The notes under the pieces: model-generated
Seen by the model: the letters and a program-made list of their open reading frames with translations, nothing else
Told to the model about the DNA's origin: nothing
Database searches by the model: none
In this document: positions 25,129 to 34,740 of the stretch, piece after piece
How positions within the stretch are numbered: position 1 is the first letter of the stretch
Layout of the letters: each line of letters starts with the position of its first letter
Made by a program: the position numbers and the translations under genes
Assembly (NCBI RefSeq): GCF_000151105.2
Contig: NC_014804.1
Span: 1,724,567 to 1,788,566, forward strand
Direction: 5' to 3'
Length of the DNA stretch: 64,000 nucleotides
DNA from: Thermococcus barophilus MP
GTDB taxonomy: Archaea > Methanobacteriota_B > Thermococci > Thermococcales > Thermococcaceae

Positions 25129-26814
25129 TTAGCGCTTTCCCGCTTTCATCCTCTCCTGTAACTCATACAGCTGTGCAATTCTTTCTAAGGTATCAGCATC
25201 TTCTGGGCTTTTGTCTTCCCTTAATGCCACGTATCTTGGGAATCTTAATGCAAAGCCGCTCTCGTATTTTGGACTCTTCTGGATCTCTTGGTATGTAACT
25301 TCAATTACTACTTTTGGTTCTATCTCTACAAATTTCCCTTTCTCTTTCTTTATGAGAGGCTTAAGCATCTTTGTAAACTCAACTAAGTCTTCATCTGTAA
25401 ATCCGCTCCCAACTTTTCCAACTGGGACAAAAGTTCCAGTTCCAGGGTCATAAGCACCAAGCAGGAAAGAGCTTAGAACATGCGCCCTCCTCCCTTCTCC
25501 CCATTCTGCTCCAATGATTACCAAATCGAGGTTCTCCATTGTGGGCTTGATCTTGAGCCACTTTTTACCCCTGTTACCTGGCTCGTAAACCGAATCGAGC
25601 CTTTTAGCCATCAGCCCTTCATGCCCCATGTCGAGGGCTTTGTGGTAAAATTCCTCAGCTTCTTCCGGACTTTTTGTTATCAAGTTCTCTGCAACTTTAA
25701 TCCACTGATTGACTTCAACTATGCTCTCCAATTTCTTGCGGCGCTCTATAAAAGGAGTATCAATTAAGTTCTCTCCATCAACGTAAAGAACATCGAATAA
25801 ATTAAGCTCCAAAGGTATTTTCTCAATCATCTCTTGGATATTGTACTTTCTCCTAAACCTCCTCAAAACATATTGGAACGGTCTTGGCCTCCCCCCTTCT
25901 CCAACTGCTACAAGTTCTCCTTCAACTATGGCTTTTTCTGGCTTTATGCTCTTCTTTATCCTCTCAACAACCTCTGGAATGGACTTCGTAACGTTCTCCA
26001 GTCTTCTGGAATAGATTATCACTTTATCTCCATCTTTATGGACTTGAACTCTTGCACCGTCGTATTTAATTTCGAACTCTGCTTCGCCCCCCATTTCGAC
26101 TAAAGCTTCTCTGACATTAGCGGCCATTTGGGCAAGCATTGGTTTTATAGGCTTTCCGATCTGGATTGTGACCTTTGACAGTCCTTCGTTTCCCTCAAGC
26201 TTGGCTATTTTTGTAACGAAACCAAAATCACTTGTTAGCATGTAAGCCCTCTCAACAAGCTCCGGTTTTACTCTGAATGCCTCAGCTATTGCATCTCTCA
26301 AAAGTCCCTCAGCAACTCCTGTTCTCATTGTTCCGAGAATTGTTCTTGCCAGATATTTCCCTTCAATTGGTTCGGCATCCATGAAAAGGTTTGCAAGATA
26401 TTTAAGCTTCCTGTCTTGACTCCCTTCTCCAGTGGTTTCTGCAACTTTCACGAGAGTTTTGTAAACCCTTTTTATTGTCAAAGGCTGTCCAAAAAAGCTC
26501 CTTTGTTTTCTTTTTTGAAGGGCTAATGCGACACTCTCTCCCAGATCACCAGTGTCTTTCACCGAGTTCTCTATCCACTCCGCATTAATACCCGTTGCCA
26601 TTGCAACCGCTTTGATAAGCAATTTTTCACCGACTCCCAATTCCCTTTCATCCCAATCTGGGAAGACCTTTCCCAGAATGAGGTAGGGCACAATTTCCAA
26701 AAGCTCCTCATCTTCAACCTTCTTGAGAAAATCAGCGACAAACCTTGTTTTTAATGTCTTGAGTGTTGTTTTTTCCAGTCTCCTATATAGCTCGGCCAAC
26801 TCTTTGTACAGCAT
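25129..26814 (-). CDS. lig: ATP-dependent DNA ligase
   Basis: 561 aa, matching Thermococcus ligases (about 560 aa). ATG preceded by GGTGAG. The N-terminal DNA-binding domain spans residues 1-210. The adenylation motif [12 protein letters not shown] carries the nucleotidyl Lys, with [18 protein letters not shown] and [10 protein letters not shown] as motifs III, IIIa and IV, and KWLKIKP as motif V. A C-terminal OB domain ends at GKR. It seals nicks in replication and repair. The gene lies upstream of pyrE and downstream of pantoate kinase on one strand, an order I recall from T. kodakarensis. Confidence 0.97.
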   Translation of the reverse strand: MLYKELAELYRRLEKTTLKTLKTRFVADFLKKVEDEELLEIVPYLILGKVFPDWDERELGVGEKLLIKAVAMATGINAEWIENSVKDTGDLGESVALALQKRKQRSFFGQPLTIKRVYKTLVKVAETTGEGSQDRKLKYLANLFMDAEPIEGKYLARTILGTMRTGVAEGLLRDAIAEAFRVKPELVERAYMLTSDFGFVTKIAKLEGNEGLSKVTIQIGKPIKPMLAQMAANVREALVEMGGEAEFEIKYDGARVQVHKDGDKVIIYSRRLENVTKSIPEVVERIKKSIKPEKAIVEGELVAVGEGGRPRPFQYVLRRFRRKYNIQEMIEKIPLELNLFDVLYVDGENLIDTPFIERRKKLESIVEVNQWIKVAENLITKSPEEAEEFYHKALDMGHEGLMAKRLDSVYEPGNRGKKWLKIKPTMENLDLVIIGAEWGEGRRAHVLSSFLLGAYDPGTGTFVPVGKVGSGFTDEDLVEFTKMLKPLIKKEKGKFVEIEPKVVIEVTYQEIQKSPKYESGFALRFPRYVALREDKSPEDADTLERIAQLYELQERMKAGKR

Positions 26815-26855
26815 AACTCACCACCATAAAAAATAGGGAGTTAACGGATAAAAGC

Positions 26856-27767
26856 TTACCCTATCCATCTCCCGACCTTTGGTCTTTCATTGTAAATTCC
26901 GCAGATGTGGTAGCTGTCTATGCCTAAGTCTCTAAGTCTTTCCTGAACTTTAGGCAGTTCTTCTTCCCTCAAAAGAGCAAAGAGGCTTTTTCCAAGCATA
27001 ATCATAGAAGAGGGCAGTTTTATTAGCTTATCAATTTCCTTTGCAATCTCTAACAGCTCCCCATTCAGAAGTCCTGTATTTTCGGCGAAGTCTCTTGCAA
27101 GATGCATGAGATTTTCGGGAGTTGGATTTTTAAGGAGCCTTCTTAGGGCTTTCTGTCCTTCTTTTTCTATTGTCCTTATAATGTCGCTGTCAAGGACTTC
27201 TTTTGTGGATAATCTCCCCAAGGGTATTGCAAGAACTTTGTATTCTTCGGAAAATATATTATCAACAATACCAATCCCAGGAGCCCCAGCTTTTATCCTA
27301 ATCTCGATTCCTCCATGAATCTGTGCAATAACATCCCCCAAACCGCCTTTGTTAAGGACTTCATGCTTGTGCGCTATTTGTGCCGCTTGAAGGAACGTTT
27401 TGTTCTTAAAATAGTATCCTAAAGCCAAAGCTGTTCCCAAAGCCCCACCGGCACTGTTGCCGAAGCCATATCCATTTGGGAAGTCGAAGTACTGCCAGAT
27501 TTCTACTTCCCCCTTAAATTCTTGGGGGGTCACTTCTTCAGCCACGGAGTAGCTGATAATTGCATCTTTCCTTTTTACGGGCTCCCCGTTGAATGCAATG
27601 TGAACATGCTTTTCCAATACACTTTCAACTTCAACACTCACAAAAACATTGGTGCCCTTTGTCAGGTTAATTCCAGCCCCAAGAGATCCTGCTAAAAGAG
27701 GATTTTCGTTAAATTTAGGCACAAAGAATGCCGTTATATGCGCTGGGATAAAGGCTCTGATCAGCAT
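26856..27767 (-). CDS. Pantoate kinase (GHMP family)
   Basis: 303 aa, ATG with GGTGA upstream. The opening RAFIPAHITAFFVPKF, with SLGAGINLTKG and the GHMP ATP-binding motif FGNSAGGALGTALALG, matches archaeal pantoate kinase. It phosphorylates pantoate to 4-phosphopantoate, the archaeal route to coenzyme A. The MfnA-like decarboxylase in this window could supply beta-alanine for the next step. It is spaced 41 bases from the ligase gene and 4 bases from the restriction gene upstream. Confidence 0.92.
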   Translation of the reverse strand: MLIRAFIPAHITAFFVPKFNENPLLAGSLGAGINLTKGTNVFVSVEVESVLEKHVHIAFNGEPVKRKDAIISYSVAEEVTPQEFKGEVEIWQYFDFPNGYGFGNSAGGALGTALALGYYFKNKTFLQAAQIAHKHEVLNKGGLGDVIAQIHGGIEIRIKAGAPGIGIVDNIFSEEYKVLAIPLGRLSTKEVLDSDIIRTIEKEGQKALRRLLKNPTPENLMHLARDFAENTGLLNGELLEIAKEIDKLIKLPSSMIMLGKSLFALLREEELPKVQERLRDLGIDSYHICGIYNERPKVGRWIG

Positions 27768-27771
27768 TATT

Positions 27772-28740
27772 TCACCTCACTTTATAGCTGAACACGAGAA
27801 ATTCTCCATCATTCTGATGAGCTATTGTAAAGATCTCTATTGGCAGTTCGCTCTCTTCTATGATGTTTCCTACAGTTTTTGATCCGTTGTCAGCCTTGAT
27901 AATCAAATTCAGCGTTTTTGGAGGTATGTTGTATTTCTCCCAGTGAGGATTGCCCTCGTTTTTAGCTTCTGCCATTATTCTCAATCTCGGTTTTATTGAG
28001 GCTTTGGGGATATCTTGGGAAAATGAAATCAAGCTGTGATCCGTTAAATACTGGAATACTTGACTGGCATTTTCTTTGACTTTATCCGGAATGGGGTATT
28101 CTTTGGCATGTTTATTGAAAATGTTCTGGAACATTGTTGAAATTAGATCCTTTTCAGGAATCGTTTCAAAAAATGCACCATCAACAATGGAGACTTTAAC
28201 TTTGTTTTCATCTTTTTTGTGGGTTCTTATTAGGTAGAAGCATTTTCGTTTGTATGTTTTCCATTCCGGATAACTTGAATTTTTATCAAATATCTCTGCG
28301 ATTTTTATAACTATCTTACCTTTTGAGCCGTTTAGCCTCTCTATTTCTTTCAATGTTTTATATTCTGTTGGGATGGTGGAGTTAAAGGAAGCAATGCTGC
28401 CCCCTTTGCTGTCTTTTAGCTCTAATATCTCCCCTCCTATAAGCCTACTATTCTCAAATATGGATTTAAACATAAAGTCTGGAAATGCTTGCGAGTCAGT
28501 GTAAAGATTTTTGATTTTTAAGTTCTTTTTTAATGTCTCTTCGGAATATATTTGCTTTAAATTCTGCCAGATGTCAAAACCAAGTTTTTTTGCAGTTTTT
28601 CTTCCATCAACATATGCTAAATTTGAAATAGATGATTTAAGAACAATTTTCTCTAATTCGTCATGTAAGCTGATTCTCTTCGATTCCAGTAGCTCTACCA
28701 TCTTTAAGAATGTGTTTACTATGTTTGGATAGCTCAACAT
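27772..28740 (-). CDS. Putative type II restriction endonuclease (PD-(D/E)xK)
   Basis: 322 aa. The best catalytic candidate is FPDFMFKSI about residues 86-94 followed by GGEILELKDSKGG, giving Asp, Glu and Lys in PD-(D/E)xK order, then FNSTIPT, a motif seen in several type II endonucleases. The gene overlaps the methyltransferase by 80 bases (ATG at 28740; an internal ATG at 28701 would reduce the overlap), which suggests translational coupling. Recognition sequence unknown. Function is inferred from the motif and the adjacent methyltransferase. Confidence 0.8.
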   Translation of the reverse strand: MLSYPNIVNTFLKMVELLESKRISLHDELEKIVLKSSISNLAYVDGRKTAKKLGFDIWQNLKQIYSEETLKKNLKIKNLYTDSQAFPDFMFKSIFENSRLIGGEILELKDSKGGSIASFNSTIPTEYKTLKEIERLNGSKGKIVIKIAEIFDKNSSYPEWKTYKRKCFYLIRTHKKDENKVKVSIVDGAFFETIPEKDLISTMFQNIFNKHAKEYPIPDKVKENASQVFQYLTDHSLISFSQDIPKASIKPRLRIMAEAKNEGNPHWEKYNIPPKTLNLIIKADNGSKTVGNIIEESELPIEIFTIAHQNDGEFLVFSYKVR

Positions 28741-29599
28741 CAAGAAGGGTCTTTTGTTTTGGGATTTTTAAAGGTTTTTCAGGCATTGGCCAGATTTTTT
28801 CCAAATTTTCAGTGAATCTGTAATATTCTCTGTATCTGCTTATATCGTCTGCCTTTCTAAGCTTTGAGAGTCTCTTCTTAATAACTTCTACATAATGAGG
28901 ATCGATTTCAATTCCGACGTAGTGTCTTTTAAGCTGCTTTGCAACAACTAAGGTTGTTCCTGTTCCTGCAAATGGGTCCAGAACTAAATCTCCAGGCATT
29001 GTGGAAGATAAAATGATCCTTAAAAGCAATGCTACTGGGGATTGTTGTAGGTGAATTCTCTTTCCACTTTCATCTCTAAGGGGTTCATCGCCGGCAAAGT
29101 ATCCGGATGTGAGTTCTCTTATGTCGTCCCAAACATCTGTGAGATATATACCATTTTCTCTTGGATACTTGTGCCATGGGGCAAGAGGATAGTCAACTCT
29201 CAGCTTGTTAAACACTCTTGGCTTTTTTCCTTTAGTGGCGAATGCTATTATCTGATATGCCTTATTGAAACGGTATCTCTGCGGTACTGCAGATGCCATC
29301 TTTTTCCATATTATCAGGTTTTGAAGAGTCCAGCCTGTTTCTCTGAGAATTCTTAACACCCATTCTGTGTTTTTCTCTCTCTGCATGAAGTAAATTGCTC
29401 CGCCTTTTTCAGTCACCTTATAAATTTCTCTTACAACTTCCTTCATCCAGCCCCAATATTCCTCTTCACTTAAATTATCATTGAAGAAGCGGTATTCTTT
29501 TCCCTGATTAAATGGTGGATCAAGAAAGCTTAAATGAACTCCTTTAAGTTTGGGTATCCATTCCAAGCAATCTCCCAGAATTATTTCATCAATAATCAT
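28661..29599 (-). CDS. DNA methyltransferase, type II R-M (beta-like motif order)
   Basis: 312 aa. The catalytic motif IV is near the N-terminus, LSFLDPPFNQG (DPPF), while the SAM-binding motif I lies late, VLDPFAGTGTTLVVAKQL, the order of beta-class N6-adenine or N4-cytosine methylases. The region between (about residues 80-200) is the target recognition domain. It protects host DNA from the endonuclease that follows. Its ATG overlaps the stop of the small upstream gene (ATGA), so three genes form one operon. Confidence 0.92.
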   Translation of the reverse strand: MIIDEIILGDCLEWIPKLKGVHLSFLDPPFNQGKEYRFFNDNLSEEEYWGWMKEVVREIYKVTEKGGAIYFMQREKNTEWVLRILRETGWTLQNLIIWKKMASAVPQRYRFNKAYQIIAFATKGKKPRVFNKLRVDYPLAPWHKYPRENGIYLTDVWDDIRELTSGYFAGDEPLRDESGKRIHLQQSPVALLLRIILSSTMPGDLVLDPFAGTGTTLVVAKQLKRHYVGIEIDPHYVEVIKKRLSKLRKADDISRYREYYRFTENLEKIWPMPEKPLKIPKQKTLLDVELSKHSKHILKDGRATGIEENQLT

Positions 29600-29868
29600 T
29601 TGCTATCACCTGTGTCTGTGTCATCCAGTTCAAAAAACTCTTTGTCGTACTGCGGACTAAATCCGGGATATGTTTCTTGAACAACCTTGATTGCATATTT
29701 TAGGCATTCTTCTTTGTTCTTAAATTTTGGCTTTTTCCCCAAGCTGTTAAGCCTGGCATTCCAGTAGATCATTCTCAGCATATTTTGAGCTTCATCTCCT
29801 CTTGGTATGTGCTTCAACTCTTCCTTCACTATCCTTCTTATCTCCTTAAGTTTTTGTACTCCGTTCAT
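29596..29868 (-). CDS. Small protein leading the restriction-modification operon
   Basis: 90 aa from the ATG at 29868; the frame beyond it is low-complexity and passes through a promoter-like TTTATATATC. The protein is charged and helical (KLKEIRRIVKEELKHIP, RMIYWNARLNSL) with an acidic tail. I do not recognise it and see no HTH, so it is not an obvious C-protein regulator. The 4-base ATGA overlap with the methyltransferase implies a linked function, perhaps an accessory subunit. Confidence 0.7.
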   Translation of the reverse strand: MNGVQKLKEIRRIVKEELKHIPRGDEAQNMLRMIYWNARLNSLGKKPKFKNKEECLKYAIKVVQETYPGFSPQYDKEFFELDDTDTGDSK

Positions 29869-29870
29869 GG

Positions 29871-29892
29871 TAGATAGATAGGTAGATAGATA
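29871..29892. repeat. TAGA tetranucleotide tract in the R-M promoter
   Basis: Five near-perfect TAGA/TAGG units lie between the TATA-like element and the start codon of the R-M operon. The tract fills the expected initiation region of a leaderless mRNA. Unit-number change would shift the TATA-to-start spacing and so could alter expression. Confidence 0.6.
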
Positions 29893-29990
29893 TATAAACC
29901 TTTTGGAATATGGGAAAGGTCGTAGGAGACGTAGTTCCCAGTAATAAACAGGGGAGAAAAGTGAAAGGAAGGAAAAAAACCTGTCTCCTA

Positions 29991-31583
29991 TCACTCCTCA
30001 ACAACATATATTGGCACTTTTCCGTGTGGAATGCCGTACTTCTTGCCGTACCATTCGCTGAGGAGCCAGTGTGCCGCAACAAGGAGGATAAGTCCTATTG
30101 GTAGAAGCACTGCCCATGTTCTTACTCCAATAGCGAAGAGCAGGTAAAGTACAATTCCAACGCTGGCCGCTGTTACTGCATATGGGATTTGGGTTGTTAC
30201 GTGGTCAATGTGGTCGCTTCCGGAGAACATCGAGCTCATGATTGTCGTATCGCTGATTGGTGAACAGTGGTCACCGAAGATACCTCCAGCGAAGACTGCA
30301 CCAATTGATGCGAAAAGCACTGGTCCTGCTTGACCACTTAGGTGGTAAGCAAGGGGAATAGCTATTGGCATCATTATCGAGAAGGTTCCCCATGATGTTC
30401 CAGTTGTGAATGAAATGAACATTGCAATGAGGAATATTACCAAAGGCACTATTCCGGGTGAAAGCACTCCTGAGGCGATACTGACTACATAATCAGCCGT
30501 TCCAACGGCATCAGTTGCGCTTTTAATGCTCCAGGCTAAGAGCAGTATCGTGTTCGCAATGATCATCTGCTTCATACCCTGAACTATTGCGGTCTCTGCT
30601 TCTTCAATTGTCATTATCTTGAACCCGAGCACCAAGAAGAATGCCACAACAACCATTGCAAAGCTTCCCCAGAGAAGGGCTAAAGCTGGATCAGAGTTTG
30701 AGAGCACCCCCATTAGACCATCTGAGGCATATGTTTCACTGCCTCCCCCAGTGATCCACATTCCATAAAGCGTTACAAAGACGAGTGTTAGTATTGGCCA
30801 TATGAATGTGTGAACATTTCCGCCTTCTTTTGGCATTCCGAGGTCGATCTCAGTTGTCATCAATGGCTTTGCACCATCACGGATAACTTTTCCAGTGGTT
30901 CTTGCCCTGTATTCAGCGTGAAGCATTGCTCCATAATGCCTGTGGGTGTAGGCAACAAGGAACACCAGGATAATTGCGAAGATTGAGTAAAATCTGTACG
31001 GAACACTTGAAAGCCATGCGGCGTAAGGTCCTAAGCTCACCCCTAAATCCTTGAATGAGTCTCCAATCAGACCAACCTCATAGCCAATCCATGTTGAAAC
31101 CAAAGCCAAACCAGCCACTGGGGCAGCGGTTGAGTCATCTATATATGCCAGCATTTCCCTTGAGACCCTTGTTCTGTCTGTAATAGGCCTCATGGTGTTA
31201 CCAACGATAATTGTGTTTGTGTAGTCATCAAAGAAAACCAGAACTCCCAAAAGCCATCCCATTAGTGATGCTGCCCTGCTTGTTTTTACCGTTCTTGTTA
31301 ATGCCCTTGCAATTGCCATCGCACCGCCGGATTTGTATATCAAACCAACCCCAGCACCAATCAGGAAATCGAAGAGAAGAATTTTTGCGTTCCAGTCATC
31401 GATGGCATTTCCAACTATCCAGTCTAAAGTCTGGGTGGTTCCTGTTATTGGGTTCCATCCTGAGACCATCACTCCACCAATCCAAACACCTGCAAACAAC
31501 GCTAATATAACCCTTTTTGTCCATATAGCCAGTATAATAGCTACGAGAGGTGGCAGCAGAGACAAAACCCCGAAGTCTGCCAT
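29991..31583 (-). CDS. Na+/H+ antiporter, NhaC family
   Basis: 530 aa with about 12-13 hydrophobic segments. The ATG at 31583 follows GGAGGTG. Family motifs: FDFLIGAGVGLIYKSGGA, VFFDDYTNTIIVGNTM with acidic residues in the membrane, GTSWGTFSIMMPIAIPLAY and GDHCSPISDTTIMSS. It probably exports Na+ (or malate/lactate with Na+ as in related members) in exchange for H+. A TATA-like element (TTTATATAC, complement of 31633-31641) lies about 50 bases upstream. Single gene. Confidence 0.9.
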   Translation of the reverse strand: MADFGVLSLLPPLVAIILAIWTKRVILALFAGVWIGGVMVSGWNPITGTTQTLDWIVGNAIDDWNAKILLFDFLIGAGVGLIYKSGGAMAIARALTRTVKTSRAASLMGWLLGVLVFFDDYTNTIIVGNTMRPITDRTRVSREMLAYIDDSTAAPVAGLALVSTWIGYEVGLIGDSFKDLGVSLGPYAAWLSSVPYRFYSIFAIILVFLVAYTHRHYGAMLHAEYRARTTGKVIRDGAKPLMTTEIDLGMPKEGGNVHTFIWPILTLVFVTLYGMWITGGGSETYASDGLMGVLSNSDPALALLWGSFAMVVVAFFLVLGFKIMTIEEAETAIVQGMKQMIIANTILLLAWSIKSATDAVGTADYVVSIASGVLSPGIVPLVIFLIAMFISFTTGTSWGTFSIMMPIAIPLAYHLSGQAGPVLFASIGAVFAGGIFGDHCSPISDTTIMSSMFSGSDHIDHVTTQIPYAVTAASVGIVLYLLFAIGVRTWAVLLPIGLILLVAAHWLLSEWYGKKYGIPHGKVPIYVVEE

Positions 31584-31904
31584 CAATCAACACCTCCAAT
31601 CTTAAATTTGCAGACATTCGTTATTCGGCATGTATATAAAGTTTTCGGAAAAATTTTTGTCATTCTGTTTATTTTCGAAATTTTATCGGGGTTTATTGGA
31701 ACTTCTCAAATGACCCTTTCTGAACTTTTCTGGACGTTTGTGAATGTCTATGTATTATGATGTAGCATCAGTAGCATTAAGGTGTTCTTTTTATAAAAAT
31801 TTTTCCCTAAAAGCCTATATGTGATTAGACATATGTCGAAAAAAGTTTGTCCCTTTTGTTCAACAGAAAAAAGTATTCGAAAAAATTTGGCAAAATTAAA
31901 CCCT
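31584..31904. other. 321-base AT-rich intergenic region
   Basis: Holds the NhaC promoter (TATA-like GTATATAAAG on the plus strand near 31633) and the 3' flank of the uracil-DNA glycosylase gene. The palindrome GACATATGTC is at 31829-31838. No RNA gene or convincing reading frame is seen. Confidence 0.5.
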
Positions 31905-32489
31905 TTAAGTATTCATCAAGACGTTCTTGAGCTTTTTAAAGTCTTTTCTCAGCTCCTCCTTAAGCTGGGGTCTGTACAAAGCTACCGCTGGATGGTACAT
32001 CGGCATTATAATTACCTTTCCAAAAAGCGTTCTTGCCTCAAATGTTTTTCCATGTATCCTGCTTATCGGCTCTGCTTCGAACCCGAATTTCCTAAGGATA
32101 TAGCTCATAGAATGTCGCCCTAATGGGACAATTATTTTGGGTCTAATTATGTCAATCTGTCTATCCAGATATGGAGAGCAGGCTTTGATCTCGTCTTCGT
32201 TGGGGTCTCTATTATTGGGAGGGCGGCATTTCACAATATTGGTGATATATACATCTTCCCTTTTCAAACCAATTTCAGATAGGAGTTCATCCAAAACCTT
32301 TCCAGCTCTTCCAACAAAAGGCAAACCCTTTTGATCTTCCCAATAGCCAGGGGCTTCGCCAACAAACATCACCTTTGCGTCATAGCTTCCGCTGCCAGGA
32401 ACGGCATTTGTCCTTAACGCACTTAATGGACACTTTTTGCAGTTCCTTATCCTTTCTTCAAGCTTTTTCATGAGTTCATCTTTTGCCAC
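31905..32489 (-). CDS. Uracil-DNA glycosylase, family 4 (Fe-S)
   Basis: 194 aa. GTG at 32489 with GGGTG upstream gives MAKDELMKKLEER; the in-frame GTG at 32498 is less likely. Four Fe-S cysteines are visible: CKKC near the N-terminus and VKCRPP...KACSPY in the middle. The active-site motif is VMFVGEAPGYWED and the C-terminal motif is MYHPAVALYRP. It removes uracil from DNA, important at high temperature where cytosine deaminates fast. It overlaps the upstream small gene by 14 bases. Confidence 0.93.
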   Translation of the reverse strand: MAKDELMKKLEERIRNCKKCPLSALRTNAVPGSGSYDAKVMFVGEAPGYWEDQKGLPFVGRAGKVLDELLSEIGLKREDVYITNIVKCRPPNNRDPNEDEIKACSPYLDRQIDIIRPKIIVPLGRHSMSYILRKFGFEAEPISRIHGKTFEARTLFGKVIIMPMYHPAVALYRPQLKEELRKDFKKLKNVLMNT

Positions 32490-32844
32490 GCTTAACACCC
32501 AAGGTTTTTTGTGAAAGATAAGCAGTCAAAAGCTCGGTCCATGCCGTGTAATAACCTTTTTCGTATTCATCTCTGAACTCTTGGTTTAGTATCTCTTTAA
32601 AATGCGAGAGAAGTTGTTTGGCTTTTTCATGGTCAACTTCTTTCACAAGCTGAACTATCAGTGCATCAGTGTCATTGTCTTTTAGAGCTGATATGAATCC
32701 ATTTATTGCTTTTGAATACCCTCTTCCCCATTCATCATTACCCACCATCTTTTCAAGTTTCTCAAGATGTGATTTTGCTTTGTTGAAATCCCGCCTCATT
32801 AGGGCTCTCAAAAACATCTCCATCCTCATTTCCCTTGCTGGCAT
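32476..32844 (-). CDS. Conserved helical protein of unknown function
   Basis: 122 aa, ATG with GGTGAAC upstream. Predicted all-helical: LRALMRRDFNKAKSHLEKLEKM, then KAINGFISALKD and KAKQLLSHFKEILNQEF, a TPR-like pattern. No catalytic motif. Overlap with the uracil-DNA glycosylase start suggests co-translation. I recognise the type as a Thermococcales hypothetical but not a named family. Confidence 0.75.
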   Translation of the reverse strand: MPAREMRMEMFLRALMRRDFNKAKSHLEKLEKMVGNDEWGRGYSKAINGFISALKDNDTDALIVQLVKEVDHEKAKQLLSHFKEILNQEFRDEYEKGYYTAWTELLTAYLSQKTLGVKRGKR

Positions 32845-32910
32845 TTTTGTTCACCAACTTTAACTGTCCCGAAATATATTTAACTCTAACCTTCACCCAT
32901 ACCTATGCAA

Positions 32911-32928
32911 GTAAATCTTCATATTTAC
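32911..32928. promoter_or_regulatory. Inverted repeat upstream of the tes promoter
   Basis: GTAAAT, six bases, ATTTAC, located just before the TATA-like GTTTTTATACC (32935-32945) of the lipid synthase gene. A position upstream of TATA would suit an activator, but the repeat is short and AT-rich, so chance is possible. Confidence 0.35.
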
Positions 32929-32978
32929 GCAAAAGTTTTTATACCCCATCAGGTAATCAAATACCAGAGGTGATTAAA

Positions 32979-34730
32979 ATGAGTGAAACTGTGGGCGAAA
33001 TTCCAAGCGGTGAGAAGGAATTTGATGAGCTCACCAAGAAAGTTCGCGATATCATTGAGTATCCTGAGTTGAGTGAGGAGGAATTTCAAAAGTTGCTTAA
33101 AAAAGCCAGTAAAGGATACGGCGGTTCTCTGCCACATAAAACGTATTCTCTCTGTCCAGAAACAAGAAAAGTTGTACCAGCTGTTGTATGGGAGAAAAAT
33201 GGGATTGTTTGGATAACCAAAAAGTGTCCTGAGGGTCTGATAACCGATGCATACTATGAAGATGTTGAAATGTACTACAAATTTAGAGAATGGAAGTTTG
33301 ACGAGAAAAAATTGATGAGCTTTAATGTGGAAAACAGCGGTGTTAACTGTCCGTTTGATTGCGGTCTCTGTCCAAGGCACCGCTCGCACACTAATCTGCT
33401 TAATATAGTCTTAACTAATCGCTGTAATTTAAGTTGCTGGTACTGCTTCTTCTACGCCAAAGAGGGGCAGCCGATATACGAACCAACCCTTGAGCAAATA
33501 CGCATGATGCTTCGCAATGCAAAGAGGGAAAATCCAATTGGGGCAACAGCTGTTCAGTTCACTGGTGGGGAACCTACACTCAGAGAGGATCTAATTGAAA
33601 TAATCAGGATTGCAAAGGAAGAAGGATACGACCACATTCAGCTCAATACCGATGGGATAAGACTGGCTTTTGAGCCAGAACTGGTTAAGAAAATTAGGGA
33701 AGCCGGAGTCAATACCCTTTATCTGAGCTATGATGGCATGACCCCACAGACAAACTGGAAGAACCACTGGGAAATTCCGCTTATTTTTGAGAACGTCAGA
33801 AAAGCAGGCGGACCGGGAATTGTTCTTGTGCCAACAACGATTAGGAATGTAAACGACCACGAGCTTGGGGCTATTATCAACTTTGGTCTCAACCATCTTG
33901 ACATTGTTAGGGGAGTGAACTTCCAGCCGATTTCACTTGTTGGCAGGGTTCCAAAGAAGGAGAGACAGAGGTTCAGAATTACAATCCCGGGTGCAATAAA
34001 GAAAATCGAGGAGCAGACGAATGGAGCAATAGCAAAGGAAGACTGGTATCCAATTCCAATAGCAGGTCATATAGCAAAGTTCTTTGAATCGTTTGCTGGA
34101 AGTAAATACTACATGACCTCCCACTTTGGCTGCGGTGCTGCAACTTACGTTTTCCTTGATGATGATAAGGTAATCCCAATATCAAGATTTCTTGACGTTG
34201 AGGGATTTGTAGAATTCCTTGAAGAAAAAGCAGAGGAGCTTTCAAAGTGGAAGAAGCTTGGCAGACTTGAGAAGCTTAAAGTTGGAGCAGAGATATTCCT
34301 CAAATTCAAGAGCTTTTACGACGAAAAATACGCTCCAAAGAGCTTTGATGTTCTTGATATCATAAAGAACGCCTTTGCACATGGAACATACGATGCACTG
34401 GGACAGTTCCACTATAAAACGCTGTTCCTTGGAATGATGCACTTCATGGATGAATACAATTATGATGTCGAGAGGGTTGAGAGATGTGTTATCCACTATG
34501 CAATGCCCGACGGCAGAATAGTGCCGTTCTGCACATTCAACGTCATCCCGGAGCTTTACAGAGATAAAGTTCAGGCACAGTTCAGTTATTCTTGGGAGGA
34601 ATGGAAAGCTATGCATCCAGACTGGGAATACAAAAAGGACAAATATGTAAGAACGAGAGAGTTTGTTGAAAAAATGAAGAACAGCGAAATCTACAGGAAG
34701 ACTTACATCGACATCAAACAGTACTTCTGA
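32979..34730 (+). CDS. tes: Radical SAM tetraether lipid synthase (Tes/GDGT-MAS-like)
   Basis: 583 aa. ATG at 32979 has GAGGTGAT upstream. An N-terminal Cys-rich region (GVNCPFDCGLCPRHRSHTNL) precedes the radical SAM motif CNLSCWYCFFYAKEG (CxxxCxxC) and the SAM-binding FTGGEPTLRED. A long C-terminal extension contains further cysteines (FGCGAATYVF, VPFCTFNVIPELY). This architecture matches the MJ0619-type enzymes that join two archaeol chains into glycerol dialkyl glycerol tetraethers. Identification is by remembered motif pattern, not a search. The expected product is the membrane-spanning lipid, consistent with hyperthermophile membranes. Confidence 0.85.
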   Translation: MSETVGEIPSGEKEFDELTKKVRDIIEYPELSEEEFQKLLKKASKGYGGSLPHKTYSLCPETRKVVPAVVWEKNGIVWITKKCPEGLITDAYYEDVEMYYKFREWKFDEKKLMSFNVENSGVNCPFDCGLCPRHRSHTNLLNIVLTNRCNLSCWYCFFYAKEGQPIYEPTLEQIRMMLRNAKRENPIGATAVQFTGGEPTLREDLIEIIRIAKEEGYDHIQLNTDGIRLAFEPELVKKIREAGVNTLYLSYDGMTPQTNWKNHWEIPLIFENVRKAGGPGIVLVPTTIRNVNDHELGAIINFGLNHLDIVRGVNFQPISLVGRVPKKERQRFRITIPGAIKKIEEQTNGAIAKEDWYPIPIAGHIAKFFESFAGSKYYMTSHFGCGAATYVFLDDDKVIPISRFLDVEGFVEFLEEKAEELSKWKKLGRLEKLKVGAEIFLKFKSFYDEKYAPKSFDVLDIIKNAFAHGTYDALGQFHYKTLFLGMMHFMDEYNYDVERVERCVIHYAMPDGRIVPFCTFNVIPELYRDKVQAQFSYSWEEWKAMHPDWEYKKDKYVRTREFVEKMKNSEIYRKTYIDIKQYF

Positions 34731-34740
34731 GGTGATGTCA

